This document shows, in pieces, positions 23,326-31,721 of a stretch of DNA of 64,000 nucleotides. The notes under the pieces are model-generated. The model saw only the letters and a program-made list of their open reading frames with translations. It was not told the DNA's origin and did not search any database. The position numbers and the translations under genes were made by a program. This DNA is from Kribbella pittospori (GTDB lineage Bacteria; Actinomycetota; Actinomycetes; Propionibacteriales; Kribbellaceae), in the NCBI RefSeq assembly GCF_004331465.1, contig NZ_SJKB01000004.1:496001-560000 (forward strand), given 5' to 3'. Numbering within the stretch: the first letter of the stretch is position 1; every line of letters starts with the position of its first letter.

Positions 23326-24963
23326 TCAGCCCCGCTTCTGCCGGACGATCTGCTCCTGCTCGACGTCCGCCTCGTCCATCGCCTCAGCCTCCGCCTCGGT
23401 GCCCAGCAGGGTGCCCTCGGAGGTCTGGAAGGTCGGCTTGAACGCGTTCAGCGCCTCGGTCACGGCCTGGGCCGAGTCGTCGTCGAACAGACCGGATTCG
23501 CGGATGCTGTCGAGCACCTTGCTCTCCCGGCGCAGGTAGTCCAGGAAGTCCCGCTCGAAGCGCAGTACGTCGTCGACCGGGACCTCGTCGAACTTGCCCG
23601 TCGTACCGGACCAGATGGAGACGATCTGCTCCTCCACCGGGTACGGCGAGTACTGCGGCTGCCGGAGCAGCTGGACCAGCCGCTGACCCCGGTCGAGCTG
23701 GCGGCGGGAGGTGGCGTCGAGGTCGGACGCGAACATCGCGAACGCCTCCATCGCGCGGAACTGGGCCAGGTCGATCTTCAGCGAGCCGGACACGTTCTTC
23801 ATGCCCTTGACCTGCGCGGCGCCGCCGACCCGGGAGACCGAGATACCGACGTCGATGGCCGGCCGGATGTTGGCGTTGAACAGGTCGGACTGCAGGAAGA
23901 TCTGACCGTCGGTGATCGAGATGACGTTGGTCGGGATGAAGGCCGACACGTCGTTGGCCTTGGTCTCGATGATCGGCAGACCGGTCATCGAACCGGCGCC
24001 GAGCTCGTCGGACAGCTTCGCGCAGCGCTCCAGCAAGCGGCTGTGCAGGTAGAAGACGTCACCCGGGTACGCCTCACGGCCCGGCGGGCGGCGCAGCAGC
24101 AGCGACATCGCGCGGTACGCCTCGGCCTGCTTGGTCAGGTCGTCGAACACGATCAGCACGTGCTTGCCCTGGTACATCCAGTGCTGGCCGATGGCCGAGC
24201 CGGTGTACGGCGCGACGTACTTGAAGCCGGCCGGGTCGGACGCCGGGGAGGCGACGATGGTGGTGTACTCCATCGCGCCGGCCTCTTCGAGCGCACCGCG
24301 GACGGCGGCGATCGTGGAGCCCTTCTGACCGACCGCGACGTAGATGCAGCGGACCTGCTTCTTCGGGTCGCCGGACTCCCAGTTCGCCTTCTGGTTGATG
24401 ATCGTGTCGACCGCGATCGCCGTCTTACCGGTCTTGCGGTCGCCGATGATCAGCTCGCGCTGACCACGGCCGATCGGGATCATCCCGTCGATCGCCTTGA
24501 TACCGGTCTGCAGCGGCTCGCGGACCTCCTGGCGGTCCATCACGCCGGCCGCCTGCAGCTCCAGCGCACGGTCGCCCTCGAGGTCCTTGATCTCGCCGAG
24601 GCCGTCGATCGGCTTGCCCAGCGGGTCGACGACGCGGCCGAGGTAGCCCTCGCCGACCGGCACCGACAGCACCGAGCCGGTCCGGCGGACCTGCTGGCCC
24701 TCGTCGATCCCGTCGAACTCACCGAGGACGACGACTCCGATGTCGCGGACGTCCAGGTTCAGCGCGATGCCCCGGGTGCCGTCCTCGAACTCGAGCAGCT
24801 CGTTGGTCATCGCCGAGGGCAGGCCCTCGACATGCGCGATACCGTCACCCGCGTCGACCACGGTGCCGACCTCTTCGCGGGCCGCCTCCGCCGGTTGGTA
24901 CTCGGTGACGAACCGATCCAGGGCGTCCCGGATCTCCTCCGGCCTGATCGTGAGCTCAGCCAT
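23326..24963 (-). CDS. atpA: F1Fo ATP synthase alpha subunit
   Basis: A 545-residue non-catalytic nucleotide-binding subunit of F1. The P-loop is GDRKTGKT (174-181), and the arginine-finger region lies in [15 protein letters not shown]. Compared with the typical ~500-residue bacterial form it has an actinobacterial C-terminal extension of about 35-40 residues ([20 protein letters not shown] to the end), as also described in mycobacteria, where it limits ATP hydrolysis. Whether it does so here is inference. Confidence 0.97.
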   Translation of the reverse strand: MAELTIRPEEIRDALDRFVTEYQPAEAAREEVGTVVDAGDGIAHVEGLPSAMTNELLEFEDGTRGIALNLDVRDIGVVVLGEFDGIDEGQQVRRTGSVLSVPVGEGYLGRVVDPLGKPIDGLGEIKDLEGDRALELQAAGVMDRQEVREPLQTGIKAIDGMIPIGRGQRELIIGDRKTGKTAIAVDTIINQKANWESGDPKKQVRCIYVAVGQKGSTIAAVRGALEEAGAMEYTTIVASPASDPAGFKYVAPYTGSAIGQHWMYQGKHVLIVFDDLTKQAEAYRAMSLLLRRPPGREAYPGDVFYLHSRLLERCAKLSDELGAGSMTGLPIIETKANDVSAFIPTNVISITDGQIFLQSDLFNANIRPAIDVGISVSRVGGAAQVKGMKNVSGSLKIDLAQFRAMEAFAMFASDLDATSRRQLDRGQRLVQLLRQPQYSPYPVEEQIVSIWSGTTGKFDEVPVDDVLRFERDFLDYLRRESKVLDSIRESGLFDDDSAQAVTEALNAFKPTFQTSEGTLLGTEAEAEAMDEADVEQEQIVRQKRG

Positions 24964-25051
24964 TGTGTTTCCTGCTTCCTTGACCCTGCTGGCCTGTTGT
25001 GGCTCTAAAGGCTTTCCCGACCCCTAGCGCCGCTTATGTCGTTAAGGGGGT

Positions 25052-25849
25052 TCAGCCCGCGATGCGCCGTTGCGCTTCGTCGAGCCTGGCCGCGATGGTT
25101 CCGTCGATCACTTCGTCGCCGATGTCCACCCGTACGCCGCCGACCACGGTCGGGTCGACGATCACGTTCAGCTGGATCTCCCGGCCGTACTGACGGCCGA
25201 GTGCCTCGGCCAGCCGGGTGCGCTCGGCCTCGGAGAGGTCGGTCGCGACCCGGACGGTGGCGATGCTGGCGTTGCGCCGGGCCGCCGCGGCGACCTGGTA
25301 GGACCGCAGCGACGCCGCGAAGCTCCGGCCGCGTCCGTCCACCGCACGCTCGGCCAGCCGCATCGTGGCGGCGTCGGCCTTGCCCTGCAGCAGTCCGGCG
25401 AGCAGCTGCTGCCGGGCGGTGAGCGGGATGTTGTGGTCGCTGAGCTTGTCGCTCAGCCCCCGCTCCATCGCGACGATCCGTTCCAGCCGGAACAGCTCGT
25501 CCTCGACGTCGTCCAGCTTGCCCCGGGTGTCGGCGTACGCCACCTCGGCCTCGACACTGAGCTGGTCCAGCGCGTCCGCGAGGTCACGGCTGCTGACCCA
25601 GCGGCCGGCCACGGCGGCGGTCACCACCTCTTCCGCGGGGGCGGAGATCTTGCCGCCGAGCAACTGCTGGACCAGCGCGACGCGGGCGTCCCGCGGCCGG
25701 GCCGGGTCGGTCAGTGCACGCCGGAGCGCGCCCGTGCCGTCCAGCAGCTTGGCCACCGAGAACAGCTCGGTGCCGAGCTCATCGGTCACCGTGACACTCG
25801 CCAGGGCCTCCTGGGCCTTGGCGAGTGACTCCTTCGATGCGCCGCGCAT
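25052..25849 (-). CDS. atpH: F1Fo ATP synthase delta subunit
   Basis: A 265-residue peripheral-stalk subunit that joins F1 to the b subunits. It has an OSCP/delta N-terminal helical domain (about 1-110), a longer central region and the conserved C-terminal part (VIVDPTVVGGVRVDIGDEVI, then the helix TIAARLDEAQRRI). It is longer than E. coli delta (177), as in other high-GC actinobacteria. Its ATG shares one base with the atpF TGA (TGATG). Confidence 0.95.
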   Translation of the reverse strand: MRGASKESLAKAQEALASVTVTDELGTELFSVAKLLDGTGALRRALTDPARPRDARVALVQQLLGGKISAPAEEVVTAAVAGRWVSSRDLADALDQLSVEAEVAYADTRGKLDDVEDELFRLERIVAMERGLSDKLSDHNIPLTARQQLLAGLLQGKADAATMRLAERAVDGRGRSFAASLRSYQVAAAARRNASIATVRVATDLSEAERTRLAEALGRQYGREIQLNVIVDPTVVGGVRVDIGDEVIDGTIAARLDEAQRRIAG

Positions 25850-26418
25850 CAGCCGTCCGTTCCGACGGCCTGACGTGCGGACTCCGAAGCCTCCAGGTCG
25901 GCCAGGAACCGCTCGACGATGCGACGCTGACGCGCCTCGTCCTCGAGCGACTCCCCGACGATGCGGCCGGCCAGCGTGGTCGCCATCGTGCCGACCTCGG
26001 CCCGCAGCGAGGCCACGGCCTGCGCCCGCTCGGCGTCGATCTGGGTCCGCGCGTGCGTGACGATCCGCTCGGACTCGGCGTTCGCCTGCTCACGCATCTC
26101 CGCGATGATCTGCGCACCCTGCTCACGCGCGTCCTCGCGGATCTTCGCAGCCTCCTGCCGGGCCTCGGCCAGCTGCGCGTTGTACTTGTCCAAAGCCGCC
26201 TTCGCCTCGGCCTGAGCCTGCTTGGCCGCGTCCATCCCGCCTTCGATGGCCGCGGTCCGATCGGCGTACGCCTTCTCGAACCTCGGCACGAAGAACTTGG
26301 CGAAGGCGATGGCCAGCAGGACCAAGAACACGAAGCCGAAGATGATCTCGGCGGTGTGCGGGAGCAGCGGGTTCGGCTGCTCGCCCTCCGTCGCCAGCGG
26401 TAGCACCATCGTCAACAT
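25849..26418 (-). CDS. atpF: F1Fo ATP synthase b subunit
   Basis: A 189-residue peripheral-stalk subunit with one N-terminal membrane helix (about 24-43, IIFGFVFLVLLAIAFAKFFV) followed by a long charged coiled coil rich in Ala, Gln and Glu. The start at 26418 is supported by AGGA seven bases upstream; an in-frame ATG three codons later is possible. It lies between atpE and atpH as expected. Confidence 0.96.
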   Translation of the reverse strand: MLTMVLPLATEGEQPNPLLPHTAEIIFGFVFLVLLAIAFAKFFVPRFEKAYADRTAAIEGGMDAAKQAQAEAKAALDKYNAQLAEARQEAAKIREDAREQGAQIIAEMREQANAESERIVTHARTQIDAERAQAVASLRAEVGTMATTLAGRIVGESLEDEARQRRIVERFLADLEASESARQAVGTDG

Positions 26419-26450
26419 GTCTGAATCCTGTCAGTCAGAGGGGAAGTGGC

Positions 26451-26675
26451 TCAGGTACGGAAGACGAACGCGAGCGCGATACCGATGATCGCCAGAACCT
26501 CGGTGACGCCGAAGCCGATCCACGCGATCGACTGCAGCTTGCTCTGCGCCTCCGGCTGCCGCGCGGTGCCGTTGATCACGGCGGCGAAGATCAGGCCGAC
26601 GCCGACGCCCGGGCCGATCGCGGCGAGGCCGTAACCCAGTACTGCGATGTTGCCGGTGATGTCGAGTGCGGTCAT
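26451..26675 (-). CDS. atpE: F1Fo ATP synthase c subunit
   Basis: A 74-residue proton-carrying rotor subunit with two membrane helices joined by the polar RQPE loop (39-42). The ion-binding carboxylate is Glu59 in [10 protein letters not shown], and the first helix carries the glycine-rich GPGVGVG packing motif. Features are consistent with a proton-type ring. An AAGGAA sequence lies upstream of the ATG. Located between atpB and atpF. Confidence 0.97.
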   Translation of the reverse strand: MTALDITGNIAVLGYGLAAIGPGVGVGLIFAAVINGTARQPEAQSKLQSIAWIGFGVTEVLAIIGIALAFVFRT

Positions 26676-26757
26676 TGCAGTGTGTTCCTTTCGGTACGGA
26701 TAGCGGCTATCCGGATTTCCGTTACTACGGTCTGTGGGGCGGTGCAGGTACTGCGGA

Positions 26758-27540
26758 TCAGTGATCTTCGGAGATGGCGCTGCCGATGTACTGCGCGGTC
26801 AGCACGACGAAGATGTAAGTCTGGATGACCTGGACGAACAGCTCGAGACCGGCGATCGCGAGGCCCATCAGCCAGGTCACGACGCCGACGCCGGCCAGGG
26901 CGATGTTGCCGGTCTCGAGGACCAGGTACTCGCCACCGAGTACGAACACACCCAGCAGGATGTGGCCGGCGAACATGTTGGCGAACAGACGGAGGCTGAG
27001 CGAGATCGGCCGGACCAGGATGTTCGAGATGAACTCGATCGGGATCATCAGCGGCATCAGCCAGACCGGCACCCCGGCCGGCATGGTCTGGTGCTTGAAG
27101 TAGCCCCACGCGCCGTGCTTGCGAATGCCGACCGTGTTGTAGATCACCCAGCTCATGATCGCGGCGACGTACGCCCAGCCGATGTGGCTGAAGGTCGGGA
27201 ACTGGATCAGCGGGATGGTGGCCGCGACGTTGTTCAGCAGGATGAAGAAGAACAGGCCGCACAGGTAGGGCACGTACTTCATGTGCTCCGCACTGCCGAT
27301 GGCGTCGCGGGCGATCGAGTTGCGGACGAAGTTGTACCCGAGCTCACCGGCGAACTGCAGCTTGCTCGGCACGATCGCCGATTTGCGGGACGCACCCCAG
27401 AAGAACCAGATGATCACGACGACGGACAGCGCGGACACCAGCACGGGCTTGGTGAACCAGTCCACGCCGTCGATGATCGGCGGAAGGTCGAAGCTTTCGG
27501 GACCGGGCGGGGTGAACTCGGTCGGAACGCCGGCTATCAC
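26758..27540 (-). CDS. atpB: F1Fo ATP synthase a subunit
   Basis: A 260-residue membrane stator subunit with about six helices. The essential Arg sits in [15 protein letters not shown]. The start is a GTG at 27540, chosen because AGGAG lies five bases before it and no better ATG exists near the expected N-terminus. It is preceded by the atpI/atpZ-like small membrane genes and followed by atpE. Confidence 0.96.
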   Translation of the reverse strand: MIAGVPTEFTPPGPESFDLPPIIDGVDWFTKPVLVSALSVVVIIWFFWGASRKSAIVPSKLQFAGELGYNFVRNSIARDAIGSAEHMKYVPYLCGLFFFILLNNVAATIPLIQFPTFSHIGWAYVAAIMSWVIYNTVGIRKHGAWGYFKHQTMPAGVPVWLMPLMIPIEFISNILVRPISLSLRLFANMFAGHILLGVFVLGGEYLVLETGNIALAGVGVVTWLMGLAIAGLELFVQVIQTYIFVVLTAQYIGSAISEDH

Positions 27541-27637
27541 CGGGTCTCCTCTCGCGTCGTGCTCAAGTCGGACGCCTTCTGATCAAGGGCAGGGCGGCTC
27601 AGGGCATGGCGGTCAACAACGTCAGACCCGGCGTGGG

Positions 27638-27853
27638 TCAGGACCGCGACCCGTACCGGAAGTGCAGCAACAAAACGGTGAGCCCGGCACCGAGGACGAT
27701 GCCCACCGGGAGTAAGAACTGGGTGCCGAGCAGGCGATCCAACCCGAACCCGATGCCGCCGTACAGAACGACACCGCCGATCAAGTAGGACAGGACCCGC
27801 CAGCCGTCGCCCGCATTCCCGGGTGATGGCTTCGGATCCTCGTGCTCGCTCAT
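27638..27853 (-). CDS. AtpZ/AtpI-family small membrane protein
   Basis: A 71-residue protein with a polar N-terminus and two predicted membrane helices (VLSYLIGGVVLYGGIGFGLD and LLPVGIVLGAGLTVLLLHF). This is the form of AtpZ/AtpI-type accessory proteins, thought to help c-ring assembly or cation supply to the ATP synthase. It lies between the AtpI-like gene and atpB. I chose the ATG at 27853 (MSEHEDPK); a ten-residue longer form is open but lacks support. Confidence 0.82.
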   Translation of the reverse strand: MSEHEDPKPSPGNAGDGWRVLSYLIGGVVLYGGIGFGLDRLLGTQFLLPVGIVLGAGLTVLLLHFRYGSRS

Positions 27854-27943
27854 TGGCACCCGAAAGGTACCAGTCCGCGACACGACCGGTCACACCGGCA
27901 CCTGTAACACCCACCACACCAGGGGAATCATTACCCAAGGTGG

Positions 27944-28408
27944 TCATGCGGTCACCTCGCCGTCGAGGTCGTAGATCGGGATGCGCAGCCGCGACCAGGC
28001 CCAGATCTCGCCGGCCATCCAGCCCATCACGACGACCAGTGCGCAGATCCCGAGCACGGTCAGATTCACGTGCCGGGCCAGGCCGTCCGAGCTCAGCGCG
28101 ACGGCGAGCAGGCCACCGAAGATCGCGATCCGGCCGGTGTACGACGCCATCGCGACGGCGAGTTGCATCGTCGGGGAGGTACGGCGGGACAGGTGCAGCG
28201 CGAGCAGGCCCGCGCCGGAGAAGATGACGACCATCAAGAACCCGAGCAACGCGCCCCACAGGCCGGGGAGACCGGCCGCGACGGTGGACACCGCGGCCGC
28301 GTTGACGCCGACGACCAGCGCGGCGATCAAAGCGCCACGCAGCATTGCCAGCGCCGGGTGCCGAGTGGCCTGGCCGGCGACTTTCGGGCTGTGAGCCGAG
28401 GGAGCCAT
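27944..28408 (-). CDS. AtpI-like ATP synthase accessory membrane protein
   Basis: A 154-residue protein with four predicted membrane helices and a short cytoplasmic tail. It matches in position and form the AtpI protein found first in actinobacterial atp operons (mean family role: assembly of the c-ring). Sequence conservation in this family is weak, so the call rests on helix pattern and location. A predicted promoter lies about 90 bases upstream (28503-28532), making this the likely first gene of the atp transcript. Confidence 0.82.
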   Translation of the reverse strand: MAPSAHSPKVAGQATRHPALAMLRGALIAALVVGVNAAAVSTVAAGLPGLWGALLGFLMVVIFSGAGLLALHLSRRTSPTMQLAVAMASYTGRIAIFGGLLAVALSSDGLARHVNLTVLGICALVVVMGWMAGEIWAWSRLRIPIYDLDGEVTA

Positions 28409-28502
28409 CTGCTGGTTCCGTCCTGCTGGCGACCGGGTCTCGCGGCTCGGTCGTCGGGTGGGCGGGGTCAGGGGTGTCGCTGTTCTTTGCTGGTGCTTGT
28501 GA

Positions 28503-28532
28503 AAACTAGCACAAAGTCTGCATGGTCAGCAA
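28503..28532 (-). promoter_or_regulatory. Predicted promoter of the atp operon
   Basis: On the minus strand TTGCTG (28532-28527) and TAGTTT (28508-28503) are separated by 18 bases, in a locally A/T-rich island within the 204-base gap between the WecA-like gene and the AtpI-like gene. This resembles a housekeeping sigma promoter and would give a leader of about 88 bases. Confidence 0.45.
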
Positions 28533-28612
28533 AACGAGCGGTCCTGCCGCTGTACACGAACACCCTATCGGTAGGCCACCCCGACGAGTGGTCTGGTCCC
28601 CGGTCTTCTGGG

Positions 28613-29731
28613 TCAGACCTTGGCGAGCGGTTTCCGGGATCGCCTCGGCAGACCGGTGGTGAGCAGGACCGCGGTGACCGCGACGGCCAGCACGATCAGG
28701 GCTGTCCACCAGAACAGGACGAGCCCGAGGACGACCACGCCGTACGCGATCAGGGCGGTCCACAGGTACATCAGCAAGACGGCGCGACGGTGCGAGTGGC
28801 CGCGTTGCATCAGCCTGTGGTGCAGGTGCAGTTTGTCGGCCGCGAACGGCGACTGGCCGGCCTTCGTACGGCGTACGTAGGCCATCGTCAGGTCCAGCGC
28901 AGGGATCGCGAGCACGGCGATCGGCAGGACCAGCGGGAGCAGTGCGGGCAGCAGGCTGGAGCCGCCGACCTCGTACGGAACGGCGTTCGGATCCATCTGG
29001 CCGGTGAGGCTGATCGTCGACGCGGCCAGCATCAGGCCGATCAGCAGAGCACCGGAATCGCCCATGAAGACTCGGGCCGGGAAGAAGTTGTGCGGCAGGA
29101 AGCCGAGGCAGGCACCGGCCAGCGCGACCGTGATCAGCGTCGAGGTCGTCGCCCGGTCGAGGTTCTGCTCGAAGTTCAGCAGATAGGAGTAGATGAAGAA
29201 TGCGGTCGCCCCGATCGCGGTGACCCCGGCGGCCAAACCGTCCAGGCCGTCGACGAAGTTCACCGCGTTGCAGGACACCAGCAGGATGCCGGCGGTCAGT
29301 ACGGCAAGCTGCGCGGCCGATGGCGACACCACGCCGCCGGGCAACGGGAGCCAGTACAACTGGATGCCCTGGACAACCATCACGCCGACTGCGAGCACCT
29401 CGCCGGCCAGCTTGGTGATCGCGTCCAGCTCGTACAGGTCGTCGACCACGCCGACGGCGCAGATCACCACGCCGCCGATCAGGATCGCCCGGGCGTCGTG
29501 CGCGACCTGCAGGCTGTTGCCGAGGAACGGCAGGCTGGACGCGACCGCGAACGCGGCGATCAGGCCGCCGAGGATCGAGATGCCGCCGAAGTACGGGATC
29601 GGGACCTTGTGCACGTCGCGGGCCCGTACCTTCGCCACGGCGCCGTACCGCAGCGCGATCTGCCGGGCCACGCCGGTCAGCAGGAAGGTCGTGGCCATCG
29701 CCACGAACAGGACCAGCAGATACTCGCGCAC
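28613..29731 (-). CDS. WecA/MraY-like undecaprenyl-phosphate phosphoglycosyl transferase
   Basis: A 372-residue polytopic membrane enzyme with about ten helices. Family motifs are clear: the DD-type region VVDDLYELDAITK, NFVDGLDGLAAG, FMGDSGALLIGL and the His-rich HLHHRLMQRGHSHRR. It transfers a sugar-1-phosphate, probably GlcNAc-1-P, from UDP-sugar to the polyprenyl phosphate carrier, starting cell-wall glycopolymer or arabinogalactan-type linkage units. The GTG start overlaps the TAG of the upstream gene by one base. It lies upstream of the atp genes, as in many actinobacteria. WecA/Rfe is more likely than MraY, which belongs to the division cluster. Confidence 0.9.
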   Translation of the reverse strand: MREYLLVLFVAMATTFLLTGVARQIALRYGAVAKVRARDVHKVPIPYFGGISILGGLIAAFAVASSLPFLGNSLQVAHDARAILIGGVVICAVGVVDDLYELDAITKLAGEVLAVGVMVVQGIQLYWLPLPGGVVSPSAAQLAVLTAGILLVSCNAVNFVDGLDGLAAGVTAIGATAFFIYSYLLNFEQNLDRATTSTLITVALAGACLGFLPHNFFPARVFMGDSGALLIGLMLAASTISLTGQMDPNAVPYEVGGSSLLPALLPLVLPIAVLAIPALDLTMAYVRRTKAGQSPFAADKLHLHHRLMQRGHSHRRAVLLMYLWTALIAYGVVVLGLVLFWWTALIVLAVAVTAVLLTTGLPRRSRKPLAKV

Positions 29732-30573
29732 TAGTCCGCAGGCCTCACATCATCCGGTTCGGACGGCTTCTCGTCGTCCTTTGCTGAGGACGGCGGCTTC
29801 TCGTCGTCCTGCTCGTTGGACGCCGCGACGGGTTCCTCGGTTGGCTTCTCCTCGGCCTCGTCCGGCTTGGCTTCCGGTTCGTCGGCCTTCGCTTCTGATT
29901 CTTCGTCCGGCTTCTCGTCATCAAGGTAGCTGGTGACGCCAGGGACGATGGCTCGGAGCTGCTCCAGCGACAGGGCACCGAGGCGTACGACGTGAGGGGT
30001 GTCGCCGGTGATGTCGACGATGGTGGACGGCTGCCCGCCGGTCGCCGTACCTCCGTCGAGGTAGACCGCGACCGTGTCCTCCAGTTGCTCCTCGGCGTCG
30101 TACACGTCCAGCGCCGCGGGCCGGCCGCTCTTGTTCGCCGAGCTGACCGCGAGCGGACCGGTCCGGGAGAGCAGTTCGCGGGTGTTCTCGTGGTCGGGCA
30201 CGCGCAGTGCGACCGTGCCCTTGGTCTCCCCCAGGTCCCACATCAGCGAGGTCTGCGCGTGGCAGATCACCGTCAGCGGGCCGGGCCAGAACTCCTGGCA
30301 CAGCGTGCGGCCGTCGTCGGGGACGTCGGTGGCGAGCGCGTCCAGCGACTCCACCACCGAGATCAGCACCGGCGGCGGCATGTCGCGGCCGCGGCCCTTG
30401 GCATCCAGCAACCGCTGGACGGCGTCCGCCTTGAAGGCGTCCGCGGCGATTCCGTAGACGGTGTCGGTCGGAAGGACGACCAGGTCGCCGGCCTCGATGG
30501 CGTCCACGGCCGCTCGATAGGCCGGTGCCAGCTCGTCGCCGGTGAAGTCGAAGCGCTCACTCACGCACCGCAT
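29731..30573 (-). CDS. L-threonylcarbamoyladenylate synthase (Sua5/YrdC/YciO) with long acidic C-terminal tail
   Basis: This enzyme makes threonylcarbamoyl-AMP from Thr, bicarbonate and ATP for the t6A37 tRNA modification. The YrdC fold is seen over residues 10-205 (VLPTDTVYGIAADA, MPPPVLISV, EFWPGPLTVI, SSANKSGRPA). Residues about 215-280 are a low-complexity Glu/Lys/Asp/Pro tail not needed for the YrdC fold and not the Sua5 C-terminal domain. The start is taken at ATG 30573; GTG 30564 is an alternative. The stop overlaps the WecA-like start (TAGTG). It normally follows prmC in actinobacteria, but here a five-kilobase block intervenes. Confidence 0.92.
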   Translation of the reverse strand: MRCVSERFDFTGDELAPAYRAAVDAIEAGDLVVLPTDTVYGIAADAFKADAVQRLLDAKGRGRDMPPPVLISVVESLDALATDVPDDGRTLCQEFWPGPLTVICHAQTSLMWDLGETKGTVALRVPDHENTRELLSRTGPLAVSSANKSGRPAALDVYDAEEQLEDTVAVYLDGGTATGGQPSTIVDITGDTPHVVRLGALSLEQLRAIVPGVTSYLDDEKPDEESEAKADEPEAKPDEAEEKPTEEPVAASNEQDDEKPPSSAKDDEKPSEPDDVRPAD

Positions 30574-30683
30574 CGTGCCACCCGCGACCCCTGCGACTCC
30601 AGCCGGGCCACGGCCCGGCGGATCCTGACAAGCGAATGTGAGCTTTCCGGCGGATCGGTCCGGAGACTCCTTAGGATCCCGGC

Positions 30684-31697
30684 ATGACTGTGTCGCGTGA
30701 GTTCCTTGCCGGGTTGCCGAAGGCCGAACTGCATGTCCACCACGTCGGAAGCGCGTCGCCGCGGATCGTGGCCGAGCTCGCCGCGCGGCATCCCGAGTCG
30801 CCGGTGCCGGCCGATCCGGCCGCGCTGGCCGAGTACTTCCAGTTCACCGACTTCGCCAAGTTCATCGAGATCTATCTGAGCGTCGTCGAGCTGATCAAGA
30901 CGCCCGAGGACGTCCGGCTGCTGACCTACGAGGTCGCCCGCGAGATGGCCGCGCAGAACCTGCGGTACGCCGAGCTGACCTGTACGCCATACACGTCGGT
31001 GGTCCGTGGGATCGCGCCCGAGGCGTACTGCGAGGCGATCGAGGACGCGCGGGTCGCGGCCGAGAAGGAACTCGGGATCACGCTACGGTGGATCTTCGAC
31101 ATCTCCGGTGAGGACGGGCTGCCGGGCGCCGACGAGACGCTGCGGATCGCGACCAAGATCCGGCCCGAGGGCCTGGTCGGGTTCGGCCTGGGCGGCCCGG
31201 AGATCGGCGTACCGCGGCCGCAGTTCCAGCCGCACTTCGAGGCGGCGCTGGCCGCTGGGCTGCACAGCGTGCCGCACGCGGGCGAGACGACCGGTCCGGA
31301 GACGATCTGGGATGCGGTCCGGGTGCTGAAGGCCGAGCGGATCGGCCACGGTACGTCGGCCATGCAGGACCCGGCGCTGGTCGACTACCTGGGTGAGCAC
31401 CGGATCCCGCTCGAGGTGAGCCCGACGTCGAACATCGCCACCCGCGCGGTCGCGTCGTACGACGAGCACCCGCTGCGCGCGATGGTCGACGCCGGCCTGG
31501 TCGTCACCATCAACTCCGACGACCCGCCGATGTTCGGCACGAACCTGACCAACGAGTACGCCGTCGCCGCCCGGCTGCTCGAGCTGGACGATGCCGGTGT
31601 CGCCGAGCTCGCCAAGACCGCCGTACGGGTCTCGTTCGCCGAGGACTCCGTGAAGCACGCCCTGCTGCAGGAGATCGACGCGTATGTAAGCGCGTAA
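30684..31697 (+). CDS. Adenosine deaminase-family purine deaminase
   Basis: A 337-residue metal-dependent TIM-barrel deaminase. Metal-ligand and catalytic motifs are present: ELHVHHVGSAS (residues 16-26), HAGETTGPE, GHGTSAM and the Asp pair in TINSDDPPMFG. It hydrolyses adenosine or a related 6-aminopurine. The usual HVHLDGS is HVHHVGS here, a version typical of an actinobacterial subgroup, some members of which deaminate 6-aminodeoxyfutalosine in menaquinone synthesis; that alternative is open. AGGA lies seven bases before the ATG. First gene of a plus-strand block, divergent from the threonylcarbamoyl-AMP synthase gene. Confidence 0.88.
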   Translation: MTVSREFLAGLPKAELHVHHVGSASPRIVAELAARHPESPVPADPAALAEYFQFTDFAKFIEIYLSVVELIKTPEDVRLLTYEVAREMAAQNLRYAELTCTPYTSVVRGIAPEAYCEAIEDARVAAEKELGITLRWIFDISGEDGLPGADETLRIATKIRPEGLVGFGLGGPEIGVPRPQFQPHFEAALAAGLHSVPHAGETTGPETIWDAVRVLKAERIGHGTSAMQDPALVDYLGEHRIPLEVSPTSNIATRAVASYDEHPLRAMVDAGLVVTINSDDPPMFGTNLTNEYAVAARLLELDDAGVAELAKTAVRVSFAEDSVKHALLQEIDAYVSA

Positions 31698-31721
31698 TCG
31701 CTCCGCGTTATCCTTCGGGGC

